Shown here in pieces: positions 45,146-54,005 of a stretch of DNA of 64,000 bases. Both the position numbers and the translations under genes were made by a program. The stretch comes from Clostridium chrysemydis (GTDB lineage: Bacteria > Bacillota > Clostridia > Clostridiales > Clostridiaceae): assembly GCF_015234215.1 (NCBI RefSeq), contig NZ_JADEKP010000003.1, positions 186,001 to 250,000 on the forward strand. The letters are read 5' to 3'. The number at the start of each line of letters is the position of its first letter. Positions within the stretch are counted from its first letter, which is position 1. The notes under the pieces are model-generated. The model was not told where the DNA came from, ran no database searches, and saw only the letters and a list, made by a program, of their open reading frames with translations.

Positions 45146-45784
45146 ATGAGTATAATTTCCTTAAAAAATATAAATAAAAGCTATGGAAACAGAATACTTT
45201 TTAAAGATTTTAACTTAGATATTGAAAAAGGAGAGCTAGTTTCTATAATGGGGCCTAGCGGTAAAGGAAAGTCAACTTTATTAAATATGATAGGCCTTTT
45301 AGAAAAAGTAGATTCAGGAGATATAATGATAGAAGGAATTAAAAACCCTAAAATTAACTCAAAAGAAGGGGTAAAACTTTTAAGAAACAAGATATCATAT
45401 TTATTTCAAAACTATGGTCTTATAGAAGAAAAGACTGTGTTTGAAAACTTGAAAATTGGAACTAAGTTTTTAAAACTTAATAAAGATAAAGAAAAAATAA
45501 TGATGGCTGAAGCTTTAGAAACAGTTGAACTATCAAAAGATATATTAGATCAAAAAATTTATCATTTAAGCGGTGGGGAGCAGCAAAGAGTTGCTTTAGC
45601 TAAAATAATCTTAAAACCATCAGAAATAATTTTGGCAGACGAGCCTACAGGAAGCTTAGACGAAAAAAATAGAGACTCTATTTTAAACATTCTAAAAAAT
45701 ATAAATAAAAAAGGAAAAACTATAGTAGTAGTAACTCATGACCCTAAGGTAGAGGAATGTGCAACAAGAAGAATAAGATTATAA
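45146..45784 (+). CDS. Bacteriocin-associated ABC ATPase (lactococcin 972 group)
   Basis: A 212-residue LolD/MacB-like ATPase: Walker A MGPSGKGKST (a Lys where Ser is common), YLFQNYGLIEEKTVFENL, a feature of the lactococcin-972 group, signature LSGGEQQR, Walker B IILADEPTGSLD, VVVTHD. It powers the membrane protein encoded just upstream. Its 3' end overlaps the signal peptidase gene by 28 bases. Confidence 0.92.
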   Translation: MSIISLKNINKSYGNRILFKDFNLDIEKGELVSIMGPSGKGKSTLLNMIGLLEKVDSGDIMIEGIKNPKINSKEGVKLLRNKISYLFQNYGLIEEKTVFENLKIGTKFLKLNKDKEKIMMAEALETVELSKDILDQKIYHLSGGEQQRVALAKIILKPSEIILADEPTGSLDEKNRDSILNILKNINKKGKTIVVVTHDPKVEECATRRIRL

Positions 45785-46197
45785 AGATTTTGTTTAATTT
45801 ATTTTTAGTTTTGTGTGCAGTTTATGTTTGTATGAATTTTAGAATATTAAGAGTTTCAGGAGAGTCCATGGCTCCAACATTAAAAGATAATCAATTAAAA
45901 ATAATAAGAAAATCGGATTTTTATGAAAATAAAGATATCATAGTTTTTAAGAAAGACTCTGAATCTTACGTTAAAAGAGTGATTGCAATAGATGGAGATA
46001 GAGTTGAATTAAAAGATGGAAAAGTTTATATCAACAATATACTTCAAACTAACTACAATTATAGTGGGGAAAAAAAAGCCTTTAATTTAAAAGAAGGTGA
46101 ATTTTTTGTAATAGGAGATAATTATCAAAACAGCTTAGATAGTAGAGCTTTCGGGGTAATAAAAGAAAATGATATAATAGGAAAGTTATTGGCATAA
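45757..46197 (+). CDS. Type I signal peptidase, bacteriocin-linked
   Basis: A 146-residue SPase I: one N-terminal membrane anchor (8-26), catalytic Ser37 in SGESMAPTL, catalytic Lys73 in SYVKRVIAIDGD, and box E FFVIGDNYQNSLDSRAFG. It is short, as in Gram-positive forms. Sharing an operon and overlapping the ATPase gene suggests that it processes the bacteriocin precursor, which carries a classical signal peptide; a general housekeeping role is not excluded. Confidence 0.9.
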   Translation: MCNKKNKIIKILFNLFLVLCAVYVCMNFRILRVSGESMAPTLKDNQLKIIRKSDFYENKDIIVFKKDSESYVKRVIAIDGDRVELKDGKVYINNILQTNYNYSGEKKAFNLKEGEFFVIGDNYQNSLDSRAFGVIKENDIIGKLLA

Positions 46198-46199
46198 AT

Positions 46200-46240
46200 A
46201 AAGGCTTACTGATAGGTTCATCTATTAGTAAGCCTTTAGT
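46200..46240 (+). terminator. Terminator of the bacteriocin operon
   Basis: AAAGGCTTACTGATAG (46200-46215) and CTATTAGTAAGCCTTT (46222-46237), near-perfect stem, then AGTATTATTTT. Confidence 0.8.
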
Positions 46241-46477
46241 ATTATTTTAAAACTTTAAAAATTTCTATAGTAACCGTTGCGCAAAAACTTGGGTTTATAA
46301 GAAAGATAATGATAAGTAGTTAAAATTTTTTTATAAGTATTTCAGAACTATTATAAAGAGGTAAATTAACTTTGAATCTTTAAAATACTTCATACTATAG
46401 CCATATGCGACTTGTAAAATAAATTTAAAGGTTCTAAAAATTAACATTTTAGAATTTTATTTATTTTAAGTTAGGTA

Positions 46478-47449
46478 GTGATTTTATTGTTTAAAAGTTT
46501 ATCAGAGATATTTATATGTATTGGAATTTTATCAGCAATTATTATTACAGTTGATATTATAAGGAATCCTCAAAAGGAAATGCCAATAATGAATTTAGTT
46601 TGGCCTATAAATGGCCTTTGGGCGGGTCCTTTTTGCATTTTAGCTTATTTTACTATAGGTAAACATAGAAAAATGGATATGTCAGATATGAATGGCATGG
46701 ACATGCCTCACATGGGCGGAATGGACATGAGTAATATGGATATGTCAAATGAAAAGGAAATTGATATGAAGAATATGAACATGCCACACATGAACGGAAT
46801 GGACATGAGTAACATGGATATGTCAAAAGATAAGGAAATGGATATGAAAAATATGGACATGTCAGATATGAAGGGTATGGATATGAGTAACATGGATATG
46901 TCAAAAGATAAGGGAATGAACATGAAGAACATGGACATGTCAAAAGGCAAGGAAATGGATATGAAAGGATCAGGGAATGAGGACAAGCCCTCAAAGAAAA
47001 AGTATTCTAGTTTTTGGCAAGGCGTAGTTGCAGATACTCTTCACTGCGGTGCTGGGTGTTCTTTAGCTGATCTTATAGGGCCTTGGATTTTTTTAGTTGT
47101 TCCATTTACTATTTTTAATAATCTAACATTTGGAGAATGGGTTTTAGATTACTGTTTAGCTCTTTTAACTGGAGTAACTTTTCAATATGCAGCGATTTCA
47201 CCTATGATGAAGAAAAAGGGGTTAAAGGTTTGGTTAAAAGCTTTAAAAATTGACTTTTTCTCACTTACTTCTTGGCAAATAGGTATGTATGGTTTTATGG
47301 CATTAGTTATATTTGTATGGTTCGGACGTTTATCACCAACTACACCAGAATTTTGGTTTATGATGCAAATAGCTATGTGCTGCGGATTTATAACTGCATA
47401 CCCTGTAAACTGGATATTAGTTAAAAAAGGAATAAAGATGGGAATGTAA
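46478..47449 (+). CDS. DUF4396 membrane protein with Met/Asp-rich repeat region
   Basis: A 323-residue protein, GTG 46478 or TTG 46487 start. Two membrane segments (about 5-26 and 38-57), then about 95 residues of short repeats (MDMSNMDMS, MDMKNMDMS, HMNGMDMS; bases 46674-46967), then a DUF4396 block with FWQGVVADTLHCGAGCSLAD and four membrane segments ending in FITAYPVNWILVKKG. Met-rich D-M-x-x-M runs bind copper or silver in metal-handling proteins, so metal binding is plausible. Function of DUF4396 is unknown. Confidence 0.8.
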   Translation: MILLFKSLSEIFICIGILSAIIITVDIIRNPQKEMPIMNLVWPINGLWAGPFCILAYFTIGKHRKMDMSDMNGMDMPHMGGMDMSNMDMSNEKEIDMKNMNMPHMNGMDMSNMDMSKDKEMDMKNMDMSDMKGMDMSNMDMSKDKGMNMKNMDMSKGKEMDMKGSGNEDKPSKKKYSSFWQGVVADTLHCGAGCSLADLIGPWIFLVVPFTIFNNLTFGEWVLDYCLALLTGVTFQYAAISPMMKKKGLKVWLKALKIDFFSLTSWQIGMYGFMALVIFVWFGRLSPTTPEFWFMMQIAMCCGFITAYPVNWILVKKGIKMGM

Positions 47450-47452
47450 TAT

Positions 47453-47491
47453 AAAAGAAGATATCTCGAATTTAGGAGATATCTTCTTTTA
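47453..47491. terminator. Bidirectional terminator
   Basis: Perfect arms AAAAGAAGATATCTC (47453-47467) and GAGATATCTTCTTTT (47476-47490) between converging genes. Confidence 0.85.
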
Positions 47492-47492
47492 T

Positions 47493-47972
47493 TTAAATAT
47501 CTTTTATAAAAAACATATCCATAGTATCGTGATTACAGCTTATTAAAGGTTTTTCTAATTCTTTAAAACCGTATTTTCTGTATAAATGCACAGCAGCTTC
47601 TAAAGTATGGTAAGTTTCTAAATATACTTTTTTATAACCAGTTTCTTTTGCAAAATTAATTGCAGCATCTAACAATTTATAGCTTGCTCCGTTTCCTTTA
47701 GACTCATTTGATAAAGATAATTTTTGTAATTCGCAAATATTATTTTTTTCATCATATTCAGCGATTCCAACTCCACCTAAAACATTATCTAAATCATCTA
47801 CAAACACGAAATATTCTCGCTTGTTTGTTAGTTTATAAAAATCACTTAAAGTAGATATTTCAGGGTCAAAATATGCAGTGCCAGGAATATCTAAATTAAA
47901 GATTTTTAAATTATCTTTTATTATTTTTTCTATAGATTTATTATCAGAACTTTGTATTGAACGAATTTTCAT
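47493..47972 (-). CDS. GNAT family N-acetyltransferase
   Basis: A 159-residue enzyme: MKIRSIQSSDNKSIEKIIKD at the start, LQKLSLSNESKGNGASYKLL as the acetyl-CoA loop, KKVYLETYHTLEAAVHLYRK, then YGFKELEKPL. It resembles the PhnO/YjgM-like group. Single gene, substrate unknown. Confidence 0.87.
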   Translation of the reverse strand: MKIRSIQSSDNKSIEKIIKDNLKIFNLDIPGTAYFDPEISTLSDFYKLTNKREYFVFVDDLDNVLGGVGIAEYDEKNNICELQKLSLSNESKGNGASYKLLDAAINFAKETGYKKVYLETYHTLEAAVHLYRKYGFKELEKPLISCNHDTMDMFFIKDI

Positions 47973-48142
47973 AATATAACAACTCCTAGAACTATGTATT
48001 TTGTATAGTATATCAGAAATTTATTTTTAAAGAAGTAAAATATATAAACTTCTTTAAGGTAAAATTATTGTTAAAGAAATATTTTTAATATATATTTGTG
48101 ATACTATATTAAATATAAATTTTATCAAAAGGGAGACTTTTT

Positions 48143-48439
48143 ATGTTAAAGAGCAATAATGATTCAAAAGTAAAGATAAATATAAATTCTAATGGAAATG
48201 ATGCTTTTAAGATTCTTTTTACTAAATTAGTATTTTATAAAGATTATAATCAAGCTGAAGATATGCTATTTAAAGAGCTAGAAGAGAATAAATCTGAAGA
48301 AATTTATGATATAGGATTTGAATTTTATGAGTCTTTAAAGAAAATAGATGAAGAAGAACTTTTAAAAAGTGATTTTTCTTTAGAAGAAGTTTTAAGGGGA
48401 ATTGAAGATTTAAAAAGAATTATGGATATTGAAATATAA
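48143..48439 (+). CDS. Small helical protein, unknown (perhaps DUF6483-like)
   Basis: A 98-residue acidic protein behind AAAGGGAGAC. Helices around ILFTKLVFYKDYNQAEDMLF, then ELEENKSEEIYD and FSLEEVLRGIEDLKRIMD. The length and helix pattern recall DUF6483, but I am not sure. No partner nearby. Confidence 0.55.
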   Translation: MLKSNNDSKVKININSNGNDAFKILFTKLVFYKDYNQAEDMLFKELEENKSEEIYDIGFEFYESLKKIDEEELLKSDFSLEEVLRGIEDLKRIMDIEI

Positions 48440-48795
48440 AGTTGTAATTTAAAACGCTTGCTTATTATGAAGAGATAAGTAGGTGTTTTTATTTATGAAA
48501 ATGATTAAAGATATAAGATTTACTTTGAATTTAGCAGTTATTATAAAGTACAAGGCCTGGATAACAACCTTATCTAGGTGATAATAAAAAAATTTAAAAT
48601 TCTAAAAAAACTATATCATTGTTACGAGATATTATTGGTAAAAGGGATTTTCGCTATATTTGGGTAAATTTTTGATATTTTGGACAAGTGAAAATTATTT
48701 AGACAAACTATAAAAATTTGATCGTAGTACACAAGTAAAAGTTAGATGGACAAGCTATTAAAACGCACCTATATTAGGAGTTATTTTAAGAAAAA
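48440..48795. other. Intergenic region with a weak terminator
   Basis: AAACGCTTGCTTAT (about 48451-48464) can pair with ATAAGTAGGTGTTT (about 48475-48488) using G-U pairs, followed by TTATTT, probably the terminator of the 98-aa gene. The remaining ~300 bases are AT-rich; I see no gene and no clear inverted repeat marking an insertion-sequence end. Confidence 0.45.
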
Positions 48796-49611
48796 TTAAA
48801 TGATTTTTACGCAAAAAATAGAGCTTATTAAATTAGATAAAATAGTATGTTTTTCGTAAGATCCTTCGTAAATATATACGAACCAATTTAAATAAACTTG
48901 CAGATATTTTGTAGCGACGCTTCTAAACTTTCTAAGCCATCTTCTTAAATTCAAAATAAAATCAGAGCAGTGACTAAGTAAAATTTCACTTTCTTCTTTA
49001 GAAATTTCTAATTCTTTCTTTTTATGAAGAGCGTAGTTTAATTTTTTTGATACAAGATAAGAAAATCTATCTTTACCTGGAAGGAAGTAAGTATTAAATA
49101 CAGGATTAAACTCATTTAATAAATTCTCTATAGATTCCTTTGTAGGGCTCATAGAATCAAAGGATATCTTAGCTAGAGAGTAATTATTTTTGTTAATAGT
49201 TGTAGCTACAAAGATATTTTTTCTTCTAGAAATAGTGCAAACGGGAGGAGTCTTTTGCCCTTTAAAATTTTCTAAGAATTTAGTATGTCTTATAGCTGTA
49301 ACGATATGAGTTCTTCTAGAATCTGTATAAGTTCCGATGTGCTTTAAGATTTTATGTCTCCATCTAAAAGAAGTTTCTATACAAATATTTAATCTATCTG
49401 CGCAATCTCTTATAGTAGCACCAGATAGCATAAGACGAGTATATTTATCCCAAAGGGATACACTTTTTCTAGTGTTATGCCAGACAAGTCCTGTTCCTTC
49501 GTTAAAGGTTTTAAGACAATCCTTACATTGATACCTTTGGACGCATCTATATTTACCGTATTTAATAAAGTGTTTTGAATTGCAATGGGGACAAGCTTGT
49601 GTATGTACCAT
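48796..49611 (-). CDS. IS1595-like transposase homologue, apparently without intact DDE site
   Basis: A 271-residue protein from ATG 49611 (GAGGTGAG upstream). Zinc ribbon Cys7-Cys10...Cys29-Cys32 (CPHCNSKHF, YQCKDCLKTF), an HTH (SGATIRDCADRLNICIETSF, RWRHKIL) and an ISXO2-like domain. Where IS1595 proteins have VDETYFL the sequence is IRHTKFLENFKG, so the first catalytic Asp-Glu is replaced by Arg108-His109. The frame is otherwise open and has a good start. I see no terminal repeats. Either a decaying insertion sequence or a domesticated DNA-binding protein. Confidence 0.7.
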   Translation of the reverse strand: MVHTQACPHCNSKHFIKYGKYRCVQRYQCKDCLKTFNEGTGLVWHNTRKSVSLWDKYTRLMLSGATIRDCADRLNICIETSFRWRHKILKHIGTYTDSRRTHIVTAIRHTKFLENFKGQKTPPVCTISRRKNIFVATTINKNNYSLAKISFDSMSPTKESIENLLNEFNPVFNTYFLPGKDRFSYLVSKKLNYALHKKKELEISKEESEILLSHCSDFILNLRRWLRKFRSVATKYLQVYLNWFVYIYEGSYEKHTILSNLISSIFCVKII

Positions 49612-49854
49612 AATCTCACCTCGAAAAAATTTGAATTTTTTTATTATTTTGATTATGGACATAAAATATAGGCTTTATTCAGGTGATTTTAGTAAAATAC
49701 CAACAAAGAAGCAAAACAATGTTGTAGTGGAAGTGAGAGTTACTATAGAGGTATAGAATGGAAAATACTGGAATATATGGGCTCATCTATTTTAAAAAAA
49801 TATTTCTTATTTTAATATTTTTATTTTTAAAACAAAAAGAATGAAGCGTTAAAA

Positions 49855-49954
49855 TTATCAAAACGATAACTAAAAATTGTATTTTAATCTTAATATAGGA
49901 AATTTATTAGGTTTGAGCTTTTATCAAAATGATAAATAATTATCATTTTGATAA
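49855..49954. promoter_or_regulatory. Three palindromic sites upstream of the sigma-54 promoter
   Basis: TTATCAAAACGATAA (49855-49869), TTATCAAAATGATAA (49921-49935) and TTATCATTTTGATAA (49940-49954): all fit TTATCA-N3-TGATAA with one mismatch in the first. They lie 121-220 bases before the sigma-54 promoter, the usual place for an enhancer-binding activator. The half-sites resemble iron-box motifs but the spacing differs. The rest of 49612-50138 is AT-rich and without genes. Confidence 0.6.
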
Positions 49955-50074
49955 TTAGGATAAAGGAATGTATATTTTTGGTTACTAAAAAGAGCGGAAT
50001 CTTAGTAAACGGTTTCAAATTTTAACAAATTGTCCATTGATTAGACTTATAATAGTTAAATTTTTATCTATAAG

Positions 50075-50091
50075 TTGGCACGGGAATTGCA
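50075..50091 (+). promoter_or_regulatory. Sigma-54 (RpoN) promoter of the purine catabolic operon
   Basis: TTGGCACGGGAATTGCA fits the consensus YTGGCACGRNNNTTGCW at every position; GG and GC are 10 bases apart as required for -24/-12. Transcription should start near 50103, 36 bases before the ygeY start codon. Confidence 0.9.
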
Positions 50092-50138
50092 ATGATATAT
50101 AGGCGTAAAAATAAATAAATCTTAAGGGGGAACCATAG

Positions 50139-51341
50139 ATGAATTTTGAGAAGATAAAATTACAAGCTGAAAACTATAAAGGTGATATGACTAAGTTTCT
50201 AAGAGACTTAATTAGAATTCCAGGTGAAAGTGCTGGAGAAGAAGGTGTAATTAAAAGAATTGCACAAGAAATGGAGAAATTAGGATTTGATAAAGTTGAA
50301 ATAGACAAGATGGGTAATGTTCTTGGATATATGGGAACTGGAGAAAAACTTGTAGCTTACGATGCTCACATAGATACAGTTGGACTTGGAGAATTAAGCA
50401 ACTGGACATTTGATCCATATGAAGGATATGAAAATGATGAAGAAATCGGAGGACGTGGAGCTTCAGACCAATTAGGCGGAATAGTTTCTGCAACTTACGG
50501 TGCAAAAATAATGAAGGATTTAGATCTTTTAAGTGATAAATATACAGTTTTAGTTACTGGAACTGTTCAAGAAGAAGATTGTGATGGATTATGTTGGCAA
50601 TACATACACAACGAAGATAAAATAACTCCAGAGTTTGTTGTTATAACAGAGCCTACAGATGGAAACATCTATAGAGGACAACGTGGACGTATGGAAATCA
50701 GAGTTGAAGTTAAAGGAATTTCTTGCCACGGTTCAGCTCCAGAAAGAGGAGACAATGCTATTTATAAAATGGCAGATATTCTGCAAGAAGTTAGAGTGTT
50801 AAATGATAATTTACACTATGACCCATTCTTAGGAAAAGGAACTGTTACAGTTTCACAAATTTTCTATAACTCACCATCAAGATGTGCAGTTGCTGATATG
50901 TGCGCAATATCTTTAGATAGAAGATTAACAGACGGTGAAACATACCAAAGTGCTTTAAAAGAAGTTGAAGACTTACCATTTGTTAAAAAATACGGTGCAA
51001 AAGTTACTATGTACACTTATGAAAGACCAAGCTGGACTGGATTAGTATATCCAACAGATTGCTACTTCCCAACTTGGGTAATTCCAGAAGATGCAGAGCC
51101 AACTAAAGCTATGGTTGAAGCATACAAAGGAATGTATGGAGAACCATTAGTTGATAAATGGACTTTCTCAACTAACGGAGTATCAATTATGGGAAGATAC
51201 AATATACCTTGTATAGGTTTTGGACCTGGTAAAGAAGCAGAAGCACATGCACCTAACGAAAAAACTTGGAAAGAAGATTTAGTAAGATGTGCAGCTGTAT
51301 ACGCAGCAGTTCCAACTATATACTGTAACAACAATAAATAA
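50139..51341 (+). CDS. ygeY: YgeY family selenium-metabolism-linked M20 hydrolase
   Basis: A 400-residue M20 metallopeptidase-like protein: metal ligands His77 and Asp79 in [22 protein letters not shown], the Glu-Glu pair [12 protein letters not shown], dimerisation domain with [16 protein letters not shown]. YgeY is required in the anaerobic uric-acid/purine catabolic cluster of gut bacteria, presumably hydrolysing an open-ring intermediate. It is the first gene after the sigma-54 promoter, with AAGGGGGAACC as ribosome site. Exact substrate is not settled. Confidence 0.9.
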   Translation: MNFEKIKLQAENYKGDMTKFLRDLIRIPGESAGEEGVIKRIAQEMEKLGFDKVEIDKMGNVLGYMGTGEKLVAYDAHIDTVGLGELSNWTFDPYEGYENDEEIGGRGASDQLGGIVSATYGAKIMKDLDLLSDKYTVLVTGTVQEEDCDGLCWQYIHNEDKITPEFVVITEPTDGNIYRGQRGRMEIRVEVKGISCHGSAPERGDNAIYKMADILQEVRVLNDNLHYDPFLGKGTVTVSQIFYNSPSRCAVADMCAISLDRRLTDGETYQSALKEVEDLPFVKKYGAKVTMYTYERPSWTGLVYPTDCYFPTWVIPEDAEPTKAMVEAYKGMYGEPLVDKWTFSTNGVSIMGRYNIPCIGFGPGKEAEAHAPNEKTWKEDLVRCAAVYAAVPTIYCNNNK

Positions 51342-51370
51342 TATTAGGGTAATTGAGAGGAGAATTTAAG

Positions 51371-52570
51371 ATGACTATAACAAAAAAATATATTGATGAA
51401 CTAAAAAAATTAGATCTAAAAAATATGTATAACAATGATTTCTTTTTAACTTGGGAAAAATCAGAAGATGAGCTTAAAGGAGTATTTACTATTGCTGAGG
51501 CCTTAAGAGACCTTAGAAAAAACAATGTATCTACTAAGGTATTTGATAGTGGGCTTGGAATCTCATTATTTAGAGATAACTCAACTAGAACTAGATTTAG
51601 TTTCGCATCAGCTTGTAACTTACTTGGATTAGAAGTACAAGACTTAGACGAAGGTAAATCACAAATAGCTCACGGAGAAACAGTTAGAGAAACTGCTAAC
51701 ATGATTTCATTTATGGCTGACGTAATCGGAATTAGAGACGATATGTACATCGGTAAAGGAAATACTTATATGAGAGAAGTTTCTAGAGCTGTTCAAGATG
51801 GAAATAGAGATGGCGTTTTAGAACAAAGACCAACTCTAGTTAATTTACAATGCGATATCGACCATCCAACTCAAGCAATGGCAGATGCCCTTCACTTAAT
51901 AAATGAGTTTGGCGGTATAGAAAATTTAAAAGGTAAAAAAGTTGCTATGACATGGGCTCACTCACCATCATACGGAAAGCCTCTATCAGTTCCACAAGGA
52001 ATTATAGGACTATTAACTAGATTCGGTATGGATGTTGTCCTAGCTCATCCAGAAGGATACGAAGTTATGGAAGAAGTTGAAGAAGTAGCTAAAAGAAATG
52101 CTAAAGCTTCAGGAGGATCTTTCACAAAAACTAATTCTATGGAAGAAGCATTTAAAGATGCTGATATAGTTTATCCAAAGAGCTGGGCTCCATTTGTAGC
52201 TATGGAAAAAAGAACAAAATTATATGCAGAAGGTGATGACGAAGGCATAAAGGCTTTAGAAAAAGAACTTTTAGAAGCTAACGCAAAACATAAAGATTGG
52301 GAATGCACTGAAGAGTTAATGAAATTAACTAAAGACGGTAAAGCATTATACATGCACTGCTTACCAGCTGACATTACAGGTGTAAGCTGCAAAGAAGGTG
52401 AAGTAGAAGCAAGCGTATTTGATAGATATAGAGATGAACTTTATAAAGAAGCGAGCTTTAAACCATATGTAGTAGCTGCAATGATTTTCTTAAGCAAAAT
52501 GGAAAATCCAGAAGAAGTTCTAGAAAAGCTAGAAAAACGTAACACAGAAAGAGTATTTAATGAAAAATAG
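51371..52570 (+). CDS. ygeW: YgeW knotted carbamoyltransferase
   Basis: A 399-residue aspartate/ornithine-carbamoyltransferase relative; start at ATG 51371 after GAGAGGAG. Carbamoyl-phosphate loop LFRDNSTRTRFSFASACNLL, LQCDIDHPTQAMADALHL, and HCLPADITGVSC. YgeW-type proteins have a knotted C-terminal domain and lack normal OTCase/ATCase substrates. In the purine cluster the reverse (phosphorolytic) direction could release carbamoyl phosphate for ATP production. Cotranscribed with ygeY. Confidence 0.92.
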   Translation: MTITKKYIDELKKLDLKNMYNNDFFLTWEKSEDELKGVFTIAEALRDLRKNNVSTKVFDSGLGISLFRDNSTRTRFSFASACNLLGLEVQDLDEGKSQIAHGETVRETANMISFMADVIGIRDDMYIGKGNTYMREVSRAVQDGNRDGVLEQRPTLVNLQCDIDHPTQAMADALHLINEFGGIENLKGKKVAMTWAHSPSYGKPLSVPQGIIGLLTRFGMDVVLAHPEGYEVMEEVEEVAKRNAKASGGSFTKTNSMEEAFKDADIVYPKSWAPFVAMEKRTKLYAEGDDEGIKALEKELLEANAKHKDWECTEELMKLTKDGKALYMHCLPADITGVSCKEGEVEASVFDRYRDELYKEASFKPYVVAAMIFLSKMENPEEVLEKLEKRNTERVFNEK

Positions 52571-52580
52571 ATTCTAGGAA

Positions 52581-52643
52581 AAGGCTCTTATTTATAACTT
52601 GAAAATCAAAAAATTTAAGCTAACCCTTTTAAATAAGAGCCTT
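52581..52643 (+). promoter_or_regulatory. Long-loop hairpin between ygeW and the permease
   Basis: Perfect arms AAGGCTCTTATTT (52581-52593) and AAATAAGAGCCTT (52631-52643) with a 37-base loop, not followed by a T run. It could protect or separate mRNA segments or be a weak attenuator inside the operon. Confidence 0.6.
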
Positions 52644-52665
52644 ATCTTTAAAGGGGGAGCAGCTA

Positions 52666-53988
52666 ATGTCAATAGATAAAAATTCATTACTTTTCAAATT
52701 CGATGGAAGACCAACTATGAAAGAAATAATACCATTAGGTTTGCAACATGTGGTAGCTATGATTGTTGGATGTGTAACGCCAGCTATTATAGTTGCAGGG
52801 GTATGTGACTTAAGTCCTAGCGACAAAATACTTTTAGTACAAACTTCACTTGTATTTTCAGGAATAGCAACCCTTATTCAGCTTTTTCCTTTATTTAAGA
52901 AAATAGGATCTGGACTTCCTATTATTATGGGTGTTAGTTTTGCTTACGTACCAACACTTACAGCAATTGCTGGGGAATTTAATTTAGCTACTATTTTTGG
53001 AGCTCAACTTATAGGTGGGGCTGTAGCTATTGTATTTGGTATCTTTGTTAAAAAGCTTGCAAGGTTTTTCCCGCTTGTAGTTACTGGAACTGTAATATTA
53101 TCTATAGGATTATCATTATATTCAGTTGCTGTTAAATACATAGCTGGTGGAGCTGGAAGTGAAACTTTTGGGTCACCCCTTAACTGGTTAGTGGCACTTA
53201 TCACACTTGGAGTAGTTATATTTTTAAACTTCTTTACAAAAGGAAACTTAAAATTATCTTCTATTTTAATTGGGATAATAGTTGGATATATTATCTCTTT
53301 CTTTTTAGGAATGGTTAAATTTGAAGATACATCAGCACTTGGAATTATACAAATACCAAAGTTTATGCGTTTTGGAATGAGCTTTAATGCAACAGCAATT
53401 ATTTCAATGGTAATTATGCATATAGTTAACTCAGTACAAGCTATAGGAGACCTTTCAGCAACTACTGGAGGAGGAATGGGTAGAATAGCAACTCACGAAG
53501 AATTATCAGGAGGTATCATAGGAAATGGTGTTTCTAGTATTTTAGGATCATTCTTTGGATGTATGCCAACAGCTACATTTAGCCAAAACGTTGGGATTGT
53601 AACTATGAATAAGGTTATTAATAGATCAGTATTCGTATTTGCATCAATAGTTATAATAGTAGCAGGTTTAGTTCCAAAATTCTCAGCAGTTTTAACAAGT
53701 ATTCCTCAATGTGTACTTGGAGGAGCAACAATTTCTGTATTTGCAACTATCACTATGACAGGAGTGAAGATGGTTTCAGAAAGCGGATTAAGCAAGAGAA
53801 ATGTTACTTTAGTAGGTATTTCAATAGCACTTGGAGTTGGAATCACTCAAGTTCCTGATGCTTTAGCATTATTCCCAAGTTGGGCAATATCAATTTTTGG
53901 AAAGTCATCTATTGTTGTAACAACATTAGTTGCAATAATATTAAATTTAATTTTACCTAAAGATACAGATTCAGACGGTAAAGAATAA
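52666..53988 (+). CDS. NCS2 xanthine/uracil-family permease (probable xanthine or urate uptake)
   Basis: A 440-residue transporter with the NCS2 signatures LGLQHVVAMIVGCVTPAIIV and a helix 8-10 motif region NSVQAIGDLSATTGG, GVSSILGSFFGCMPTATFSQ, NVGIV. Family members carry uracil, xanthine or uric acid by H+ symport. The surrounding xanthine dehydrogenase and yge genes point to xanthine or urate. AAAGGGGGAG ribosome site. Confidence 0.9.
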   Translation: MSIDKNSLLFKFDGRPTMKEIIPLGLQHVVAMIVGCVTPAIIVAGVCDLSPSDKILLVQTSLVFSGIATLIQLFPLFKKIGSGLPIIMGVSFAYVPTLTAIAGEFNLATIFGAQLIGGAVAIVFGIFVKKLARFFPLVVTGTVILSIGLSLYSVAVKYIAGGAGSETFGSPLNWLVALITLGVVIFLNFFTKGNLKLSSILIGIIVGYIISFFLGMVKFEDTSALGIIQIPKFMRFGMSFNATAIISMVIMHIVNSVQAIGDLSATTGGGMGRIATHEELSGGIIGNGVSSILGSFFGCMPTATFSQNVGIVTMNKVINRSVFVFASIVIIVAGLVPKFSAVLTSIPQCVLGGATISVFATITMTGVKMVSESGLSKRNVTLVGISIALGVGITQVPDALALFPSWAISIFGKSSIVVTTLVAIILNLILPKDTDSDGKE

Positions 53989-54005
53989 TGTAGGAGGAAA
54001 ATACT

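Noticed and set aside
46653-46994. Long minus-strand open frames opposite the Met-rich repeat
   Set aside because: They arise because the repeated ATG/GAC codons of the real gene contain no stops on the other strand; they have no ribosome site and low-complexity Cys/Ser/Pro/Tyr or Met/Ser/Ile content.
49921-49954. Fur box
   Set aside because: TGATAA-ATAA-TTATCA is one base longer than the TGATAAT-N-ATTATCA arrangement, and the genes downstream are for purine use, with a sigma-54 promoter; enhancer sites fit better.
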